From: Chryseobacterium sp. VAUSW3
Lineage (GTDB): Bacteria > Bacteroidota > Bacteroidia > Flavobacteriales > Weeksellaceae
Reading direction: 5' to 3'
Assembly: GCF_002205795.1 (NCBI RefSeq)
Contig: NZ_NIUY01000004.1
Coordinates: 111,783-175,782 of the forward strand
Length of the DNA stretch: 64,000 nucleotides
Both the position numbers and the translations under genes were made by a program. The notes beneath the pieces are model-generated. The model ran no database searches and was not told the origin of the DNA. It saw only the letters and a program-made list of their open reading frames with translations. Positions 18,736 through 27,453 of the stretch are shown in pieces; position 1 is the first letter of the stretch, and each line of letters begins with the position of its first letter.

Positions 18736-20727
18736 ATGTCAGACGTAGTAATCGGTGGGCATCATTTCGATACGAAAAAACTTACCGCAATGGGGGTGCT
18801 GGTTTCCCTCGGAATTGTTTTCGGAGATATAGGAACTTCCCCTCTATACGTAATGAAGGCGATTGTGAACGCAAGAAAAGAGGGTGGTAACCTGCCGTTT
18901 GATGAATATATTGAAGGCGCGCTTTCATGTATCATCTGGACACTCACCCTGCAGACTACATTGAAGTACGTAATCATCGCCCTGCGCGCGGACAACAAAG
19001 GCGAAGGTGGAATCCTTTCCCTTTATTCTCTTGTAAAAAGACTCAAGAAAAAATGGCTCTATCTTGTAGCGATTGTAGGGGGCGCAACGCTGGTTGCAGA
19101 CAGTGTTATCACCCCATCGCTCACGGTAATGTCCGCTGTTGAAGGATTGCAGATTTTCAATCCCGAAACTCCCGTAGTAGCGATCACGCTGATTATTTTG
19201 GCCATTGTATTTTTTATTCAGCAGTTCGGAACCTCCTCCATAGGTAAATTTTTCGGGCCGGTGATGGTGGTTTGGTTTCTAACGCTCGGTGTTTTCGGCT
19301 CGCTGCATATCTTTGATCATGTTGAAATTTTAAAATCTTTCAGTCCTTACTATGCTTATAATTTAATCACCCATTCGCCCAGCGCGATTGTGATCATGGG
19401 TGCAGTTTTTCTTTGTACAACAGGCGCAGAAGCACTGTATTCGGATCTGGGACATTGCGGAAAACAGAATATCCGGGTCAGTTGGGTCTTCGTTAAAATA
19501 ATGCTGATTTTAAATTATCTCGGACAGGGCGCCTGGCTTCTCGATAATCATCATTTGGTCGCACAGGGCATCAACCCAATGTTCGGAATAATGCCGGTGT
19601 GGGCAATTCTGCCGGGGGTTATTCTGGCAACAGCTGCAGCAATTATTGCGAGTCAATCGGTGATCACAGGATCTTTCACCATGTTTTCAGAAGCCATGTC
19701 GATCTCTTTCTGGCCTAATCAGCAAATCGATTATCCTTCAGGAATCAAAGGACAGATGTATATTCCACGAATCAACTGGGGTTTAATGGTGCTCTGTTTT
19801 ATCGTTGTGATTTATTTTCAGCATTCAGAACTGATGGAAGCAGCCTACGGTTTAACCATCACCGTCACCATGCTCATGACCACAACACTGCTTTTTTACT
19901 GGCTCAGCAGAAGCAGGGTGAATAAGTTTTTTGCTTTCGGTTTTCTGGTACTGTATCTTTTTATAGAATTAGGATTTTTCTATGCCAACGTAATTAAATT
20001 CTTTGATGGCGGTTGGCTTACCATCGTTTTGGGCGGTTTTATCGCTGTATGCATGTATGCATGGTACAATGGAAGACTCATCAAAGCCAAATTTATCAAA
20101 TTTGTGAAACTGGATCAATATGTACCGATAATTAAAGACCTGAAACTGGATGAAACCATCCCCAAATACGCCACCAATCTTGCGTTTTTGAGTCGTGCAA
20201 AAAAAGATGATGAAATTGAGTCTAAGATTATTTATTCGATCCTCCGGAAACAGCCGAAAAGAGCCGATCATTATTTTATTCTGAATATTGTAAACCAAGA
20301 GGATCCGTTTACTTTTAAATATACCATCGACGAAATTATGCCCGGAACCATTTACCGAATCAATTTCCTCCTCGGCTTTAAAATTGACAGACGGATTAAC
20401 GATTACTTTGATCAGGTTTTAGCAGACATGATGGAAGAAGGAAGTATTCCTTCAAGAAGCAGCCATCCTTCTCTGCGGGCATATAATATTCCGCCGGATC
20501 TTAAGTATATCATCATCGATAATACCTATATCAATGATACATTACTTACGGTAAAAGAAAAAATGACGCTCAATATTTACAATTTTGTAAAATACATCGG
20601 CAGCGACGATTTCAAGGCGTGGGGTGTTTCCGCGCATAATGTGGTGGTAGAATCTGCGCCGCTTCTTGACCAGAAAGTGGTGACAAAGAAACTGCAGCAG
20701 GTGGAATTTAGACACTATAATTCTTAA
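18736..20727 (+). CDS. kup: KUP/HAK/KT family potassium transporter
   Basis: A potassium-proton symporter of the inner membrane. The 663-residue protein shows the family signature GIVFGDIGTSPLYV (about 26-39), twelve membrane segments to about residue 450, and a hydrophilic C-terminal domain of about 200 residues. Conserved segments GGILSLYSLVKR and GAEALYSDLGHCG are present. The length is normal. It is a single gene with its own -7 box; the Fur-family gene begins 89 bases later with another promoter. Confidence 0.95.
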   Translation: MSDVVIGGHHFDTKKLTAMGVLVSLGIVFGDIGTSPLYVMKAIVNARKEGGNLPFDEYIEGALSCIIWTLTLQTTLKYVIIALRADNKGEGGILSLYSLVKRLKKKWLYLVAIVGGATLVADSVITPSLTVMSAVEGLQIFNPETPVVAITLIILAIVFFIQQFGTSSIGKFFGPVMVVWFLTLGVFGSLHIFDHVEILKSFSPYYAYNLITHSPSAIVIMGAVFLCTTGAEALYSDLGHCGKQNIRVSWVFVKIMLILNYLGQGAWLLDNHHLVAQGINPMFGIMPVWAILPGVILATAAAIIASQSVITGSFTMFSEAMSISFWPNQQIDYPSGIKGQMYIPRINWGLMVLCFIVVIYFQHSELMEAAYGLTITVTMLMTTTLLFYWLSRSRVNKFFAFGFLVLYLFIELGFFYANVIKFFDGGWLTIVLGGFIAVCMYAWYNGRLIKAKFIKFVKLDQYVPIIKDLKLDETIPKYATNLAFLSRAKKDDEIESKIIYSILRKQPKRADHYFILNIVNQEDPFTFKYTIDEIMPGTIYRINFLLGFKIDRRINDYFDQVLADMMEEGSIPSRSSHPSLRAYNIPPDLKYIIIDNTYINDTLLTVKEKMTLNIYNFVKYIGSDDFKAWGVSAHNVVVESAPLLDQKVVTKKLQQVEFRHYNS

Positions 20728-20792
20728 AGATTTAATATTCCTACAGGATTTATTTCCGGAAAACCCTCCGCTTTCATTTAGAATGAAATCGC

Positions 20793-20800
20793 TAAATTTG
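20793..20800 (+). promoter_or_regulatory. -7 box for the Fur-family gene
   Basis: TAAATTTG lies 16 bases before the ATG at 20817. Confidence 0.5.
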
Positions 20801-20816
20801 TACATAATTTTTTTTG

Positions 20817-21290
20817 ATGGACCCGAAACAGAAAGATCTTAATATAACAACCATAAAAGAAGTGCTAAGACAGTATCTTCTTGAAAAAGGTTTCCGTAAT
20901 ACCCCGGAACGCTACACCATTTTAGAGGAAATTTACTCCATGGAGCATCATTTCAATGTAGATGACCTTTATCTTCTGATGATGCAGAAGAAATACCATG
21001 TATCAAAAGCAACCATTTACAATACCATCGAAATTTTTTTGGATGCAGGCCTGATCCGCAAACACCAGTTTGGCGAGAAAACCCTCACGTCATCTTCTTA
21101 CGAAAAATCTTATTTCGATAAACAGCACGATCACCTGGTTATTTATAAAAAAGATTCAGACAAAGAAATCGAAGAGATTATCGAGTTCTGCGACCCTAGA
21201 ATTCAGGGGATTAAAGAAGCAATTGAAAACGCATTTGGTGTAAATATTGATTCTCATTCGCTCTATTTTTACGGTACCAAAAAAAATTAA
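20817..21290 (+). CDS. Fur/PerR family transcriptional regulator
   Basis: A metal- or peroxide-responsive DNA-binding repressor of 157 residues. The winged-helix domain (1-85) includes RNTPERYTILEEIYSMEHHFNVDDLY and the recognition helix VSKATIYNTIEIFLDAGLI; the dimerisation domain begins with KQHDHLVIY, the HxH metal motif. Unlike classic Fur or PerR there is no CxxC pair for structural zinc: the only cysteine is in EFCDPRI. The start is the ATG at 20817; an adjacent upstream TTG is less likely. Its stop codon overlaps the start of the OstA-like gene by one base (TAATG), so the two are translationally coupled. Confidence 0.88.
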   Translation: MDPKQKDLNITTIKEVLRQYLLEKGFRNTPERYTILEEIYSMEHHFNVDDLYLLMMQKKYHVSKATIYNTIEIFLDAGLIRKHQFGEKTLTSSSYEKSYFDKQHDHLVIYKKDSDKEIEEIIEFCDPRIQGIKEAIENAFGVNIDSHSLYFYGTKKN

Positions 21291-23026
21291 TGAAAAACCT
21301 TTTCGTTTTATTTCTTTTGATCTGTGTTCAGTTTTCTGCACAGATTGTCACCAGACCTCAGGAACCTTTGGTGAAAGATCCATATTTTGGGACCGCTCAA
21401 AATGCAACTCCGGGAGATAAAGTGCGCCTCATCCATTCAGATTTTTTTCAGAAAAATCCCGGCAGGTACAACGGTAATCCTTATTTTTCAGGCAATGTGC
21501 AGTTTGAGCATCAGGGCTCGCTGCTCACTGCAGATGAAGTGATTTTTTATGAGGAACAGAATTTCATCAAAGCTACCGGAAACGTAAAGCTTCAAAATGC
21601 TGACGGATCTGTAATTACCGCAGGAGAAATGGAGTACGACGGAAATTCCCAGAAAGGAATCGCCAGAAAGAATGTTGTCCTTACAGACCCAAGACAAACG
21701 ATCAAAACAGAGACTTTGTACTACGACAGGATTTCGAACAAAGCGTATTTCAATACCGGCGGAACCATTTCGGATGCAACCAATGTGATGTACACTAAGT
21801 CTGCAACCTACGATCTGGCTACCAAAATGATTGATTTTACAGGAAATGTAAAGATCAACAATCCGGATTATACCGTTGAAGGAACCAACATCAAACAAAA
21901 TCAGGTGACCAACACAGCAGATTTTTTCGGTCCCACGACGATTACCAACAAAAACAATCCATCAAACCTCATTTATACTGAAAAAGGTTCCTATAACATG
22001 AATTCAAAGGAAGTTTATCTGAAGAAAAACTCCAGGATTCATTATAATGGCAAAGTGCTTACCGGCGACGATATGTATTTTAACCAAATCACAGGATTCG
22101 GAACAGCCAAAGGAAACGTAACACTTCGCGATCCGGCCGAAAACCGTTATATGAAAGGCGGTTACGGCGAGATCTACGAAAAAAAGGATTCGGCGATGAT
22201 GACCGACAGGCCTTATGCCGTGAAAATTCTGGAAAAAGATTCCATGTATTTTTCTGCGCAGCGGATCCTGGCTTACCAAAAGCTGGACGCAAACGATCCT
22301 TTGAAGAAAAAAAGCTTCCTCAGGGCCTACCGGAAAGCCAGAATGTACAAGTCAAACATTCAGGTTAGAGCAGATTCTTTAAGTTTCAACGAAACCGACG
22401 GAATTATGCATGTCTTCGGAAAACCGATTGCGTGGAGTGGTGAAAAGCAGGTCACTGGCGATAAAATTGAAGCCTATTTCGACACCGAAAACGAATACAT
22501 CGATTCTTTGAAAGTGGTAGGCAATGCGTTCGCCATCAGCAAAGCAGATTCATTAAACTTGAAGGATGAATTCAACCAGATCAAAGGCAAGCTGATGACC
22601 GTTTATTACAAAGAAAACCAAATCAGTCTCGCAAAAGTCATCGGTAATGCACAGGCCATTACCTATGCCGATGATACTAACGAAAAAACCAAAGAAACCG
22701 AAAGGATAGGAGTTGCGCTTTCTACCTGTGGCACAATAGAAGCGGAGTTTGAGGAAAACAAAGTGCAGATTATTTCCTGTAATGTCGGAGCAAATACCGA
22801 TGTCTATCCGATGAGTAAAATTGCGAGGGAAAAACGGTTTTTCCCGGACTTTAACTGGAATACCAAAGACCGTCTCCGCAAATGGCAAGACATTTTCCTT
22901 GATACACCAGAGTACGAAGAAATAAAGTACGAGCCAGCCGATACCCTCTATAACCAGGCACAGAAAGCCATTGATGATGCCAAGGCAAAAGAGGAGGCGA
23001 AGAAACCTAAACGTGTAAGGAAATAG
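21290..23026 (+). CDS. OstA-like periplasmic protein of lipopolysaccharide transport
   Basis: The 578-residue protein has a signal peptide (cleaved after QFSAQ) and repeated OstA/LptA-type beta-jellyroll strands, for example FSGNVQFEHQGSLLTADEVIFYEEQNFIKATGNV and later NGKVLTGDDMYFNQITGFGTAKGNV. LptA-like repeats carry LPS across the periplasm in the Lpt bridge; Bacteroidota use these longer OstA-like proteins. A lysine-rich tail (EEAKKPKRVRK) closes it. It overlaps the Fur-family gene by one base, so metal status may affect its expression; that is inference. Confidence 0.88.
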   Translation: MKNLFVLFLLICVQFSAQIVTRPQEPLVKDPYFGTAQNATPGDKVRLIHSDFFQKNPGRYNGNPYFSGNVQFEHQGSLLTADEVIFYEEQNFIKATGNVKLQNADGSVITAGEMEYDGNSQKGIARKNVVLTDPRQTIKTETLYYDRISNKAYFNTGGTISDATNVMYTKSATYDLATKMIDFTGNVKINNPDYTVEGTNIKQNQVTNTADFFGPTTITNKNNPSNLIYTEKGSYNMNSKEVYLKKNSRIHYNGKVLTGDDMYFNQITGFGTAKGNVTLRDPAENRYMKGGYGEIYEKKDSAMMTDRPYAVKILEKDSMYFSAQRILAYQKLDANDPLKKKSFLRAYRKARMYKSNIQVRADSLSFNETDGIMHVFGKPIAWSGEKQVTGDKIEAYFDTENEYIDSLKVVGNAFAISKADSLNLKDEFNQIKGKLMTVYYKENQISLAKVIGNAQAITYADDTNEKTKETERIGVALSTCGTIEAEFEENKVQIISCNVGANTDVYPMSKIAREKRFFPDFNWNTKDRLRKWQDIFLDTPEYEEIKYEPADTLYNQAQKAIDDAKAKEEAKKPKRVRK

Positions 23027-23036
23027 TTTTTATTTG

Positions 23037-23118
23037 GGCGCCTTGATCCGTCCTCCGTTCCCGCTTTTTTGTTCGTCGTTCCTCCTCACAAAAAGAGCTC
23101 CACTCAGGCCGGGGCGCA
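23037..23118 (-). repeat. non-coding GC-rich element of the GAGCTCTTTT type
   Basis: The minus strand contains GAGTGGAGCTCTTTTTGTG, a short loop region and then AACAAAAAAGCGGGAACGG. The order GAGCTCTTTT...AAAAAGCG is shared with the plus-strand element at 24481-24635 on the other side of the aminotransferase gene. It is richer in G and C than its surroundings and has no reading frame. From memory, similar sequences are dispersed in Chryseobacterium genomes; a genome search would settle that. Confidence 0.5.
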
Positions 23119-23152
23119 TATTGCGGGCGAAGATAAGCGTGAAATAGTTTGC

Positions 23153-23270
23153 ATCGTTCTGAAGGAAAGCGATGAGTGTTGAAAAATTTATATGAATAGG
23201 AGGCGTTCCGTAGGAACGCGATGTGTGTAGAGATGAAATTACATAACAGCGGTGCGTTCCGTAGGAACGC
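23153..23270 (+). repeat. tandem palindromic (REP-like) repeats
   Basis: The palindrome GCGTTCC-GTA-GGAACGC occurs perfectly at 23203-23219 and 23254-23270; a degenerate copy lies at about 23154-23170, giving a period of about 50 bases. Linking sequences are also alike (GCGATGAGTG, GCGATGTGTG, GCTATGTTTT). Non-coding, between the OstA-like gene and the aminotransferase gene. It could fold as repeated hairpins in RNA. Confidence 0.75.
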
Positions 23271-23300
23271 TATGTTTTTAAAATATAAAACCGATACAAT

Positions 23301-24476
23301 ATGCAATCAGATTTCTTTAAATATCAGGCACAAACCACACAATTCGCAGCAGGATTTGAAGTGGAAAAAGCCGAAGGAAGTTACATTTACGGCAAAGAAG
23401 GCAGAAAATACCTCGATTTTGTCGCAGGAGTTTCCGCCAATACTTTAGGACATTCTCACCCAAAAATCGTAGAAGCCATTAAAGCGCAGGCAGAAAAATA
23501 CCTGCACGTGATGGTTTATGGCGAATATGCCCAGGAAATGCCTGTAAAACTTTGCCAGCTGCTTGCAGAAGCCACTCCCAATCCTTTGGAAGTTACTTAT
23601 CTCGTCAATTCAGGTGCCGAAGCCATCGACGGCAGCCTGAAACTTGCGAAAAGATACACCGGAAGAGAAGAAATCGTCTCTTTCAAAAATTCTTACCACG
23701 GAAATACCCACGGCGCTTTGTCGGTTTCGGGAAACGAATATCATAAACGTGAATTCCGTCCGTTGCTTCCGATGGTGACTTTCATCGGATTTAATGACGA
23801 AAAAGACCTCGAAAGAATAACCGAAAAAACAGCCTGCGTGATTATGGAAACCATTCAGGGAGCGGCAGGATTTCTGGTTCCGGAAAATGATTATCTGAAA
23901 AAACTCAAAGCCCGTTGCGAAGAAGTGGGCGCTTTGCTGATTCTGGATGAAATTCAGCCAGGATTCGGAAGAACCGGGAAACTTTTCGCTTTCGAACATT
24001 ACGGGATCGTTCCCGATATTCTGGTAATGGGCAAAGGAATGGGCGGCGGCGTTCCTGTTGGCGCTTTTATGAGTTCCAGAGAAATCATGGAAACTTTATC
24101 GCATTCGCCAAAACTTGGGCATATCACCACATTTGGCGGTAATCCACTCATTGCGGCATCAAGCTTTGCCACGCTGAAAGAAGTTCTCGACAGCGGACTG
24201 ATGAATGAAGTGGACGAAAAAGAAAAACTTTTCCGTAAATTATTGGTTCATCCTAAAATTAAAAATATCAACGGCCGCGGATTAATGCTCGCCGTAAATC
24301 TTGGCTCACCGGAATATACTTTGAATGTTGCAAAACGCTGCATGGAAAAAGGTTTGGTCGTTTTCTGGCAGCTTTACCGAAACGAATATCTACGCATTTC
24401 GCCGCCGCTTACCCTATCGCTGGAGGAAATAAAGGAAGGCTGCGAAATTATTCTTCAGGTTCTTGATGAAGAATGA
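23301..24476 (+). CDS. class III PLP-dependent aminotransferase (ornithine/acetylornithine type)
   Basis: The 391-residue enzyme has the class III fold and key sites: NSGAEAIDGSLKLA (103-116) for PLP phosphate, the conserved Asp in LDEIQPGFGRTGK (215-227) contacting the pyridine nitrogen, and Lys245 in MGKGMGGGVPVGAF as the Schiff-base lysine. The closest relatives are aspartate/acetylornithine aminotransferase-family proteins of Flavobacteriia; the amino donor cannot be set from sequence. No arginine or ornithine genes are near it. Non-coding repeats flank it on both sides in opposite orientation. Confidence 0.88.
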   Translation: MQSDFFKYQAQTTQFAAGFEVEKAEGSYIYGKEGRKYLDFVAGVSANTLGHSHPKIVEAIKAQAEKYLHVMVYGEYAQEMPVKLCQLLAEATPNPLEVTYLVNSGAEAIDGSLKLAKRYTGREEIVSFKNSYHGNTHGALSVSGNEYHKREFRPLLPMVTFIGFNDEKDLERITEKTACVIMETIQGAAGFLVPENDYLKKLKARCEEVGALLILDEIQPGFGRTGKLFAFEHYGIVPDILVMGKGMGGGVPVGAFMSSREIMETLSHSPKLGHITTFGGNPLIAASSFATLKEVLDSGLMNEVDEKEKLFRKLLVHPKIKNINGRGLMLAVNLGSPEYTLNVAKRCMEKGLVVFWQLYRNEYLRISPPLTLSLEEIKEGCEIILQVLDEE

Positions 24477-24480
24477 AAAT

Positions 24481-24635
24481 CCCCGAAATAGAAACGCTCT
24501 GAAATTTCAGCCTCGATTGAACAGTTTTGTATGAGCTCTTTTCTACCTTGTTGTGCATTAAAGCCGTCGTAACAAGGTAGAAAAAGCGAGTAGTGAAAGC
24601 GGGAATTCCGATGGAAGAAAATCCGGCATTTCGGG
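24481..24635 (+). repeat. non-coding element with a 14 bp perfect hairpin
   Basis: TTTTCTACCTTGTT (24539-24552) and its exact complement (24571-24584) enclose an 18-base loop. An outer pair, CCCGAAAT (24482-24489) with ATTTCGGG (24628-24635), brackets the whole element. GAGCTC just before the inner stem and AAAAAGCGAG just after match the layout of the element at 23037-23118. The hairpin starts 62 bases after the aminotransferase stop and may also end its transcript. Confidence 0.65.
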
Positions 24636-24724
24636 CTCATGATATTTCGCATATTCGACTAAATATTTTGCATACTTAAGAAATTAATTTATATATTGCG
24701 GCACAATAAAAAATAGGGAACGAT

Positions 24725-25111
24725 ATGGCGAAAACGAAAGTGCAATACGAATTTCCAATGCACTGTCAGTCGGAGATTTTATATGAATATTTGGCAAGTG
24801 CAGAGGGGCTTTCCGAGTGGTTTGCTGATGAGGTTGTGGAAAAAGGCGACGACTTTTTCTTCAGCTGGAACAGTGGGCCGGCAGAAAAAGCTACGCTTAT
24901 CCGCTACAAACCTGAAAGTTTTGTGCGTTTTCGTTGGGAAGAAGACGAAGGAACCAAAAATTTCTTCGAAATGAGTATTGTAATTGATGATATTACGGAA
25001 GATCTTTCGCTTAATATCACAGATTTTTGTGATCCGGGAGACGAGGACGAAAACAAGCTCTACTGGGAAAATCTCCTCGAAAATCTAAAAATAAAATTGG
25101 GCGCATCTTAA
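24725..25111 (+). CDS. START-like domain protein
   Basis: The 128-residue protein resembles the START-like/AHSA1 (SRPBCC) group of Bacteroidota: start VQYEFPMHCQSEILYEYLASAEGLSEWFADEV, a beta-sheet core and a C-terminal helix YWENLLENLKIKLGA. Such domains bind hydrophobic ligands or act with Hsp90-like partners; the ligand is unknown. It lies 71 bases before the class IV aminotransferase-like gene in the same direction, probably one unit. Confidence 0.82.
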   Translation: MAKTKVQYEFPMHCQSEILYEYLASAEGLSEWFADEVVEKGDDFFFSWNSGPAEKATLIRYKPESFVRFRWEEDEGTKNFFEMSIVIDDITEDLSLNITDFCDPGDEDENKLYWENLLENLKIKLGAS

Positions 25112-25182
25112 TTTTTTTGAACCGATAAACTTGATGGACGAATTTTCGTTCATTATTTTTTTAATAAAAATCTACCCTTATT

Positions 25183-25989
25183 TTGTTAGAAACTGTCTTT
25201 AGTTCCGATAATTTTCAGCCTCAAAACCGTGCATTTCTTTACGGTGATGCAGTAAAGGTTTCCTTTTTTGTGCGAAGCTCGAAGCTGATCATGGCCGAAG
25301 AGTGTTATTTTTTCCTCATGGCTTCTATGCGTAAAATGCGCATGAATATCCCGCTTACTTATACTCTGGAGTTTTTCCAGAACCTTTTTAAAGAAAATGT
25401 TATCGATAAAGGCGTAAGCGAGGCAATAATAATGCTCTTGATGTACCGCAACCGAACCGAACAGTCGCTCGGGAAAGCCGAAGTTTCCTTCTATTTCGAA
25501 GTTAAAAAAGTCGAAGATGTGTTGGCGTTGCAGAGCGGAATAGAACTGGATCTGATTAAAGAGATTAATGTAAATACCAATCTTCTGAGCAACATCCGGG
25601 TTCACTGCCCTGAAAATATTTATGCTGAGATTTACGCAAAGGAAAATGATCTGGATGAGGTTATCCTGCTGAATCCCAACAAACGGATCGCCAGAAGCAT
25701 TTCCGGGAATTTGCTTTTCCTGAATGACAACATCATCCGCATCCCGAAACAGACCGAAGGTGCCTATATTTCACCTTTAATGGAGAATTTTGTAACCTTT
25801 GTACACAAACACCGTTTGGCAGAGATTCAGGAATCGGAAATGATCGCGTTTGAATCTCAGAAGGCAGAGGAAATTTTAATGATTTCCGATGAAAAAGGAA
25901 TTTTCAGCGTCTCAAAAATCAGAAACAAAACTTTCGGAAACATGAGATTTGCCGAAATAATCAGCAAGTGGAAAAGCGATTTCGCCTGA
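25183..25989 (+). CDS. aminotransferase class IV-like protein, probably without the catalytic lysine
   Basis: The 268-residue protein has the class IV opening NRAFLYGDAVKVSFFVR and the overall two-domain layout. At the position of the PLP lysine (normally a K-T/S-L-N motif) it reads INVNTNLLSNI, and the EATSSNxF-type motif that binds PLP is replaced by ARSISGNLLFL. It is therefore probably not a working aminotransferase; this rests on manual motif comparison. The start is a TTG at 25183, since no in-frame ATG precedes the conserved N-terminus. It follows the START-like gene. Confidence 0.75.
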   Translation: MLETVFSSDNFQPQNRAFLYGDAVKVSFFVRSSKLIMAEECYFFLMASMRKMRMNIPLTYTLEFFQNLFKENVIDKGVSEAIIMLLMYRNRTEQSLGKAEVSFYFEVKKVEDVLALQSGIELDLIKEINVNTNLLSNIRVHCPENIYAEIYAKENDLDEVILLNPNKRIARSISGNLLFLNDNIIRIPKQTEGAYISPLMENFVTFVHKHRLAEIQESEMIAFESQKAEEILMISDEKGIFSVSKIRNKTFGNMRFAEIISKWKSDFA

Positions 25990-25996
25990 AATTGAC

Positions 25997-26039
25997 AAAC
26001 CCGATAAACAACCTTGAAAGAAAGTCATTGACCGGGTTT
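25997..26039. terminator. possible terminator between aminotransferase-like gene and yqgE-like gene
   Basis: AAACCCG (25997-26003) can pair with CGGGTTT (26033-26039) across a 29-base loop, followed by TAGTTTTT. The long loop makes this weak. Confidence 0.35.
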
Positions 26040-26137
26040 TAGTTTTTATGTTAAAGCAATAACGTAATAAAAATACGGAAATTATTTGGGTCTGCGCTAA
26101 AGTTTTGTTAAAGTTTTTTGTTGAAAGACAAGCCGGC

Positions 26138-26686
26138 TTAATTCATTGAAACATCCTCCGGAGCATTGGCCCATATCAGAAACTCGCCACCCAGGTTCTG
26201 CATGATGTTTTTCCATAAACTTTCGTCGTTAGGCAGCGTATAGTCTAAATTGTAAACTTCTACCACTGTCCACATTTTACGCCTTACCTCACTTTCCAGC
26301 TGTTGCGACGCCCAACCGGAATAACCGGAGAATACTTTGATTTCATCTACGGAAATTTCATCTTCAACAATTCCGGTAACGATATTTTCGATGTCTTCGG
26401 TCAGGTAAAACTCCTCACTGATTTCCGAAAAATTCTCAGTTACCTTTTTTCCTTTGCAGATGAAGAAAATTTTGTCATTTTCTACGGGTCCGCCTTCGTA
26501 AACATCTACTGCAAAACCAAAAATCGTATGCAGACGTTCACTCATATTTTTATTTTTTTTATTGAGAATTAATCCAAAAGCGCCTTCTTCATTATGATCT
26601 ACAATAAGTACAACCGAGCGCGAAAAGATATCGCCGGAAATATCCGGAGTGGAAATTAATATTTTACCTTTGTACGAGTAATTCAT
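26138..26686 (-). CDS. YqgE/AlgH family protein
   Basis: The 182-residue protein matches the YqgE/AlgH family: GKILISTPDISGDIFSRSVVLIVDHNEEGAFGLILNK at the front, YEGGPVENDKIFFI in the middle and the GYSGWASQQLESEV motif. The fold is known but the function is not; AlgH has been linked to alginate regulation in Pseudomonas only. It is divergent from pdxH, with 52 bases between the starts. Confidence 0.9.
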   Translation of the reverse strand: MNYSYKGKILISTPDISGDIFSRSVVLIVDHNEEGAFGLILNKKNKNMSERLHTIFGFAVDVYEGGPVENDKIFFICKGKKVTENFSEISEEFYLTEDIENIVTGIVEDEISVDEIKVFSGYSGWASQQLESEVRRKMWTVVEVYNLDYTLPNDESLWKNIMQNLGGEFLIWANAPEDVSMN

Positions 26687-26738
26687 CTGAAATTGGTGGT
26701 TCTACAAAAACCTCTTATCAAATGTAATAAAAAATTTA

Positions 26739-27383
26739 ATGGAAAATCTTCACGACAAAAGAAAAGTTTACGAAAAATCTCAACTTCTTGAAAATCAAAT
26801 TAAAGGAAATCCTATGGAGCAGTTCCGAGACTGGTACCTTGAGGCACAGGAGCATCCGGATGTTTCTGAGGCCAATGCGATGTCGGTTTCTACGGTAGAA
26901 AATGACGGCTGCCCACGCACCAGAATGGTGTTGCTGAAATCGTATACATGGGAAGGTTTTGTGTTTTATACCAATTACGAAAGCAGAAAAGGCAGAGCGA
27001 TAGAGCAGCGTCACCAGGCCTGTCTTCACTTCTTCTGGCCGCATCTGGAAAGACAGATTATTATCAAAGCAAATTTGCAAAGGCTGGCGGAGAATTTAAG
27101 CGACGGTTACTTCCAGTCCCGCCCGAAAGGCAGTCAGTTAGGTGCTGTGGTTTCGCCGCAGAGCCAGATTATTCCCGACCGTAATTTTCTGGAAGAGAAA
27201 CTGAAGGATCTGGAGACGGCGTATGAAGATAAGGAAGTTCCGCGCCCGGCAAACTGGGGAGGTTATCTTGCTAAACCTTACGAGATTGAATTTTGGCAGG
27301 GTAGGCCAAACCGTCTTCACGACAGGATAATTTACGAGCTTCAGGAAGATTTCGATTGGAAGATCAGTCGCCTTGCTCCCTGA
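26739..27383 (+). CDS. pdxH: pyridoxamine 5'-phosphate oxidase
   Basis: An FMN enzyme that oxidises pyridoxine or pyridoxamine 5'-phosphate to pyridoxal 5'-phosphate. Of 214 residues; motifs include PNAM-type EANAMSVSTV, RMVLLKSYTWEGFVFYTNYESRKG for FMN binding, the QSRPKGSQLGAVVSPQS segment and the C-terminal EFWQGRPNRLHDRI signature with RLAP at the end. The start ATG gives the full conserved N-terminus. A terminator follows directly. Confidence 0.95.
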   Translation: MENLHDKRKVYEKSQLLENQIKGNPMEQFRDWYLEAQEHPDVSEANAMSVSTVENDGCPRTRMVLLKSYTWEGFVFYTNYESRKGRAIEQRHQACLHFFWPHLERQIIIKANLQRLAENLSDGYFQSRPKGSQLGAVVSPQSQIIPDRNFLEEKLKDLETAYEDKEVPRPANWGGYLAKPYEIEFWQGRPNRLHDRIIYELQEDFDWKISRLAP

Positions 27384-27406
27384 AAATTTATTGGCTATGC
27401 ACCAAA

Positions 27407-27430
27407 AAACCCCACCGAAAGATGGGGTTT
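27407..27430. terminator. terminator between pdxH and the HU gene
   Basis: AAACCCCA and TGGGGTTT form an 8 bp stem with an 8-base loop between convergent genes. Confidence 0.85.
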
Positions 27431-27453
27431 AATTTTTACTGTCAGCTAAGTAA

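Noticed and set aside
23037..23118. Short coding gene
   Set aside because: No frame with a start and a plausible product; the sequence is a GC-rich hairpin-type element.
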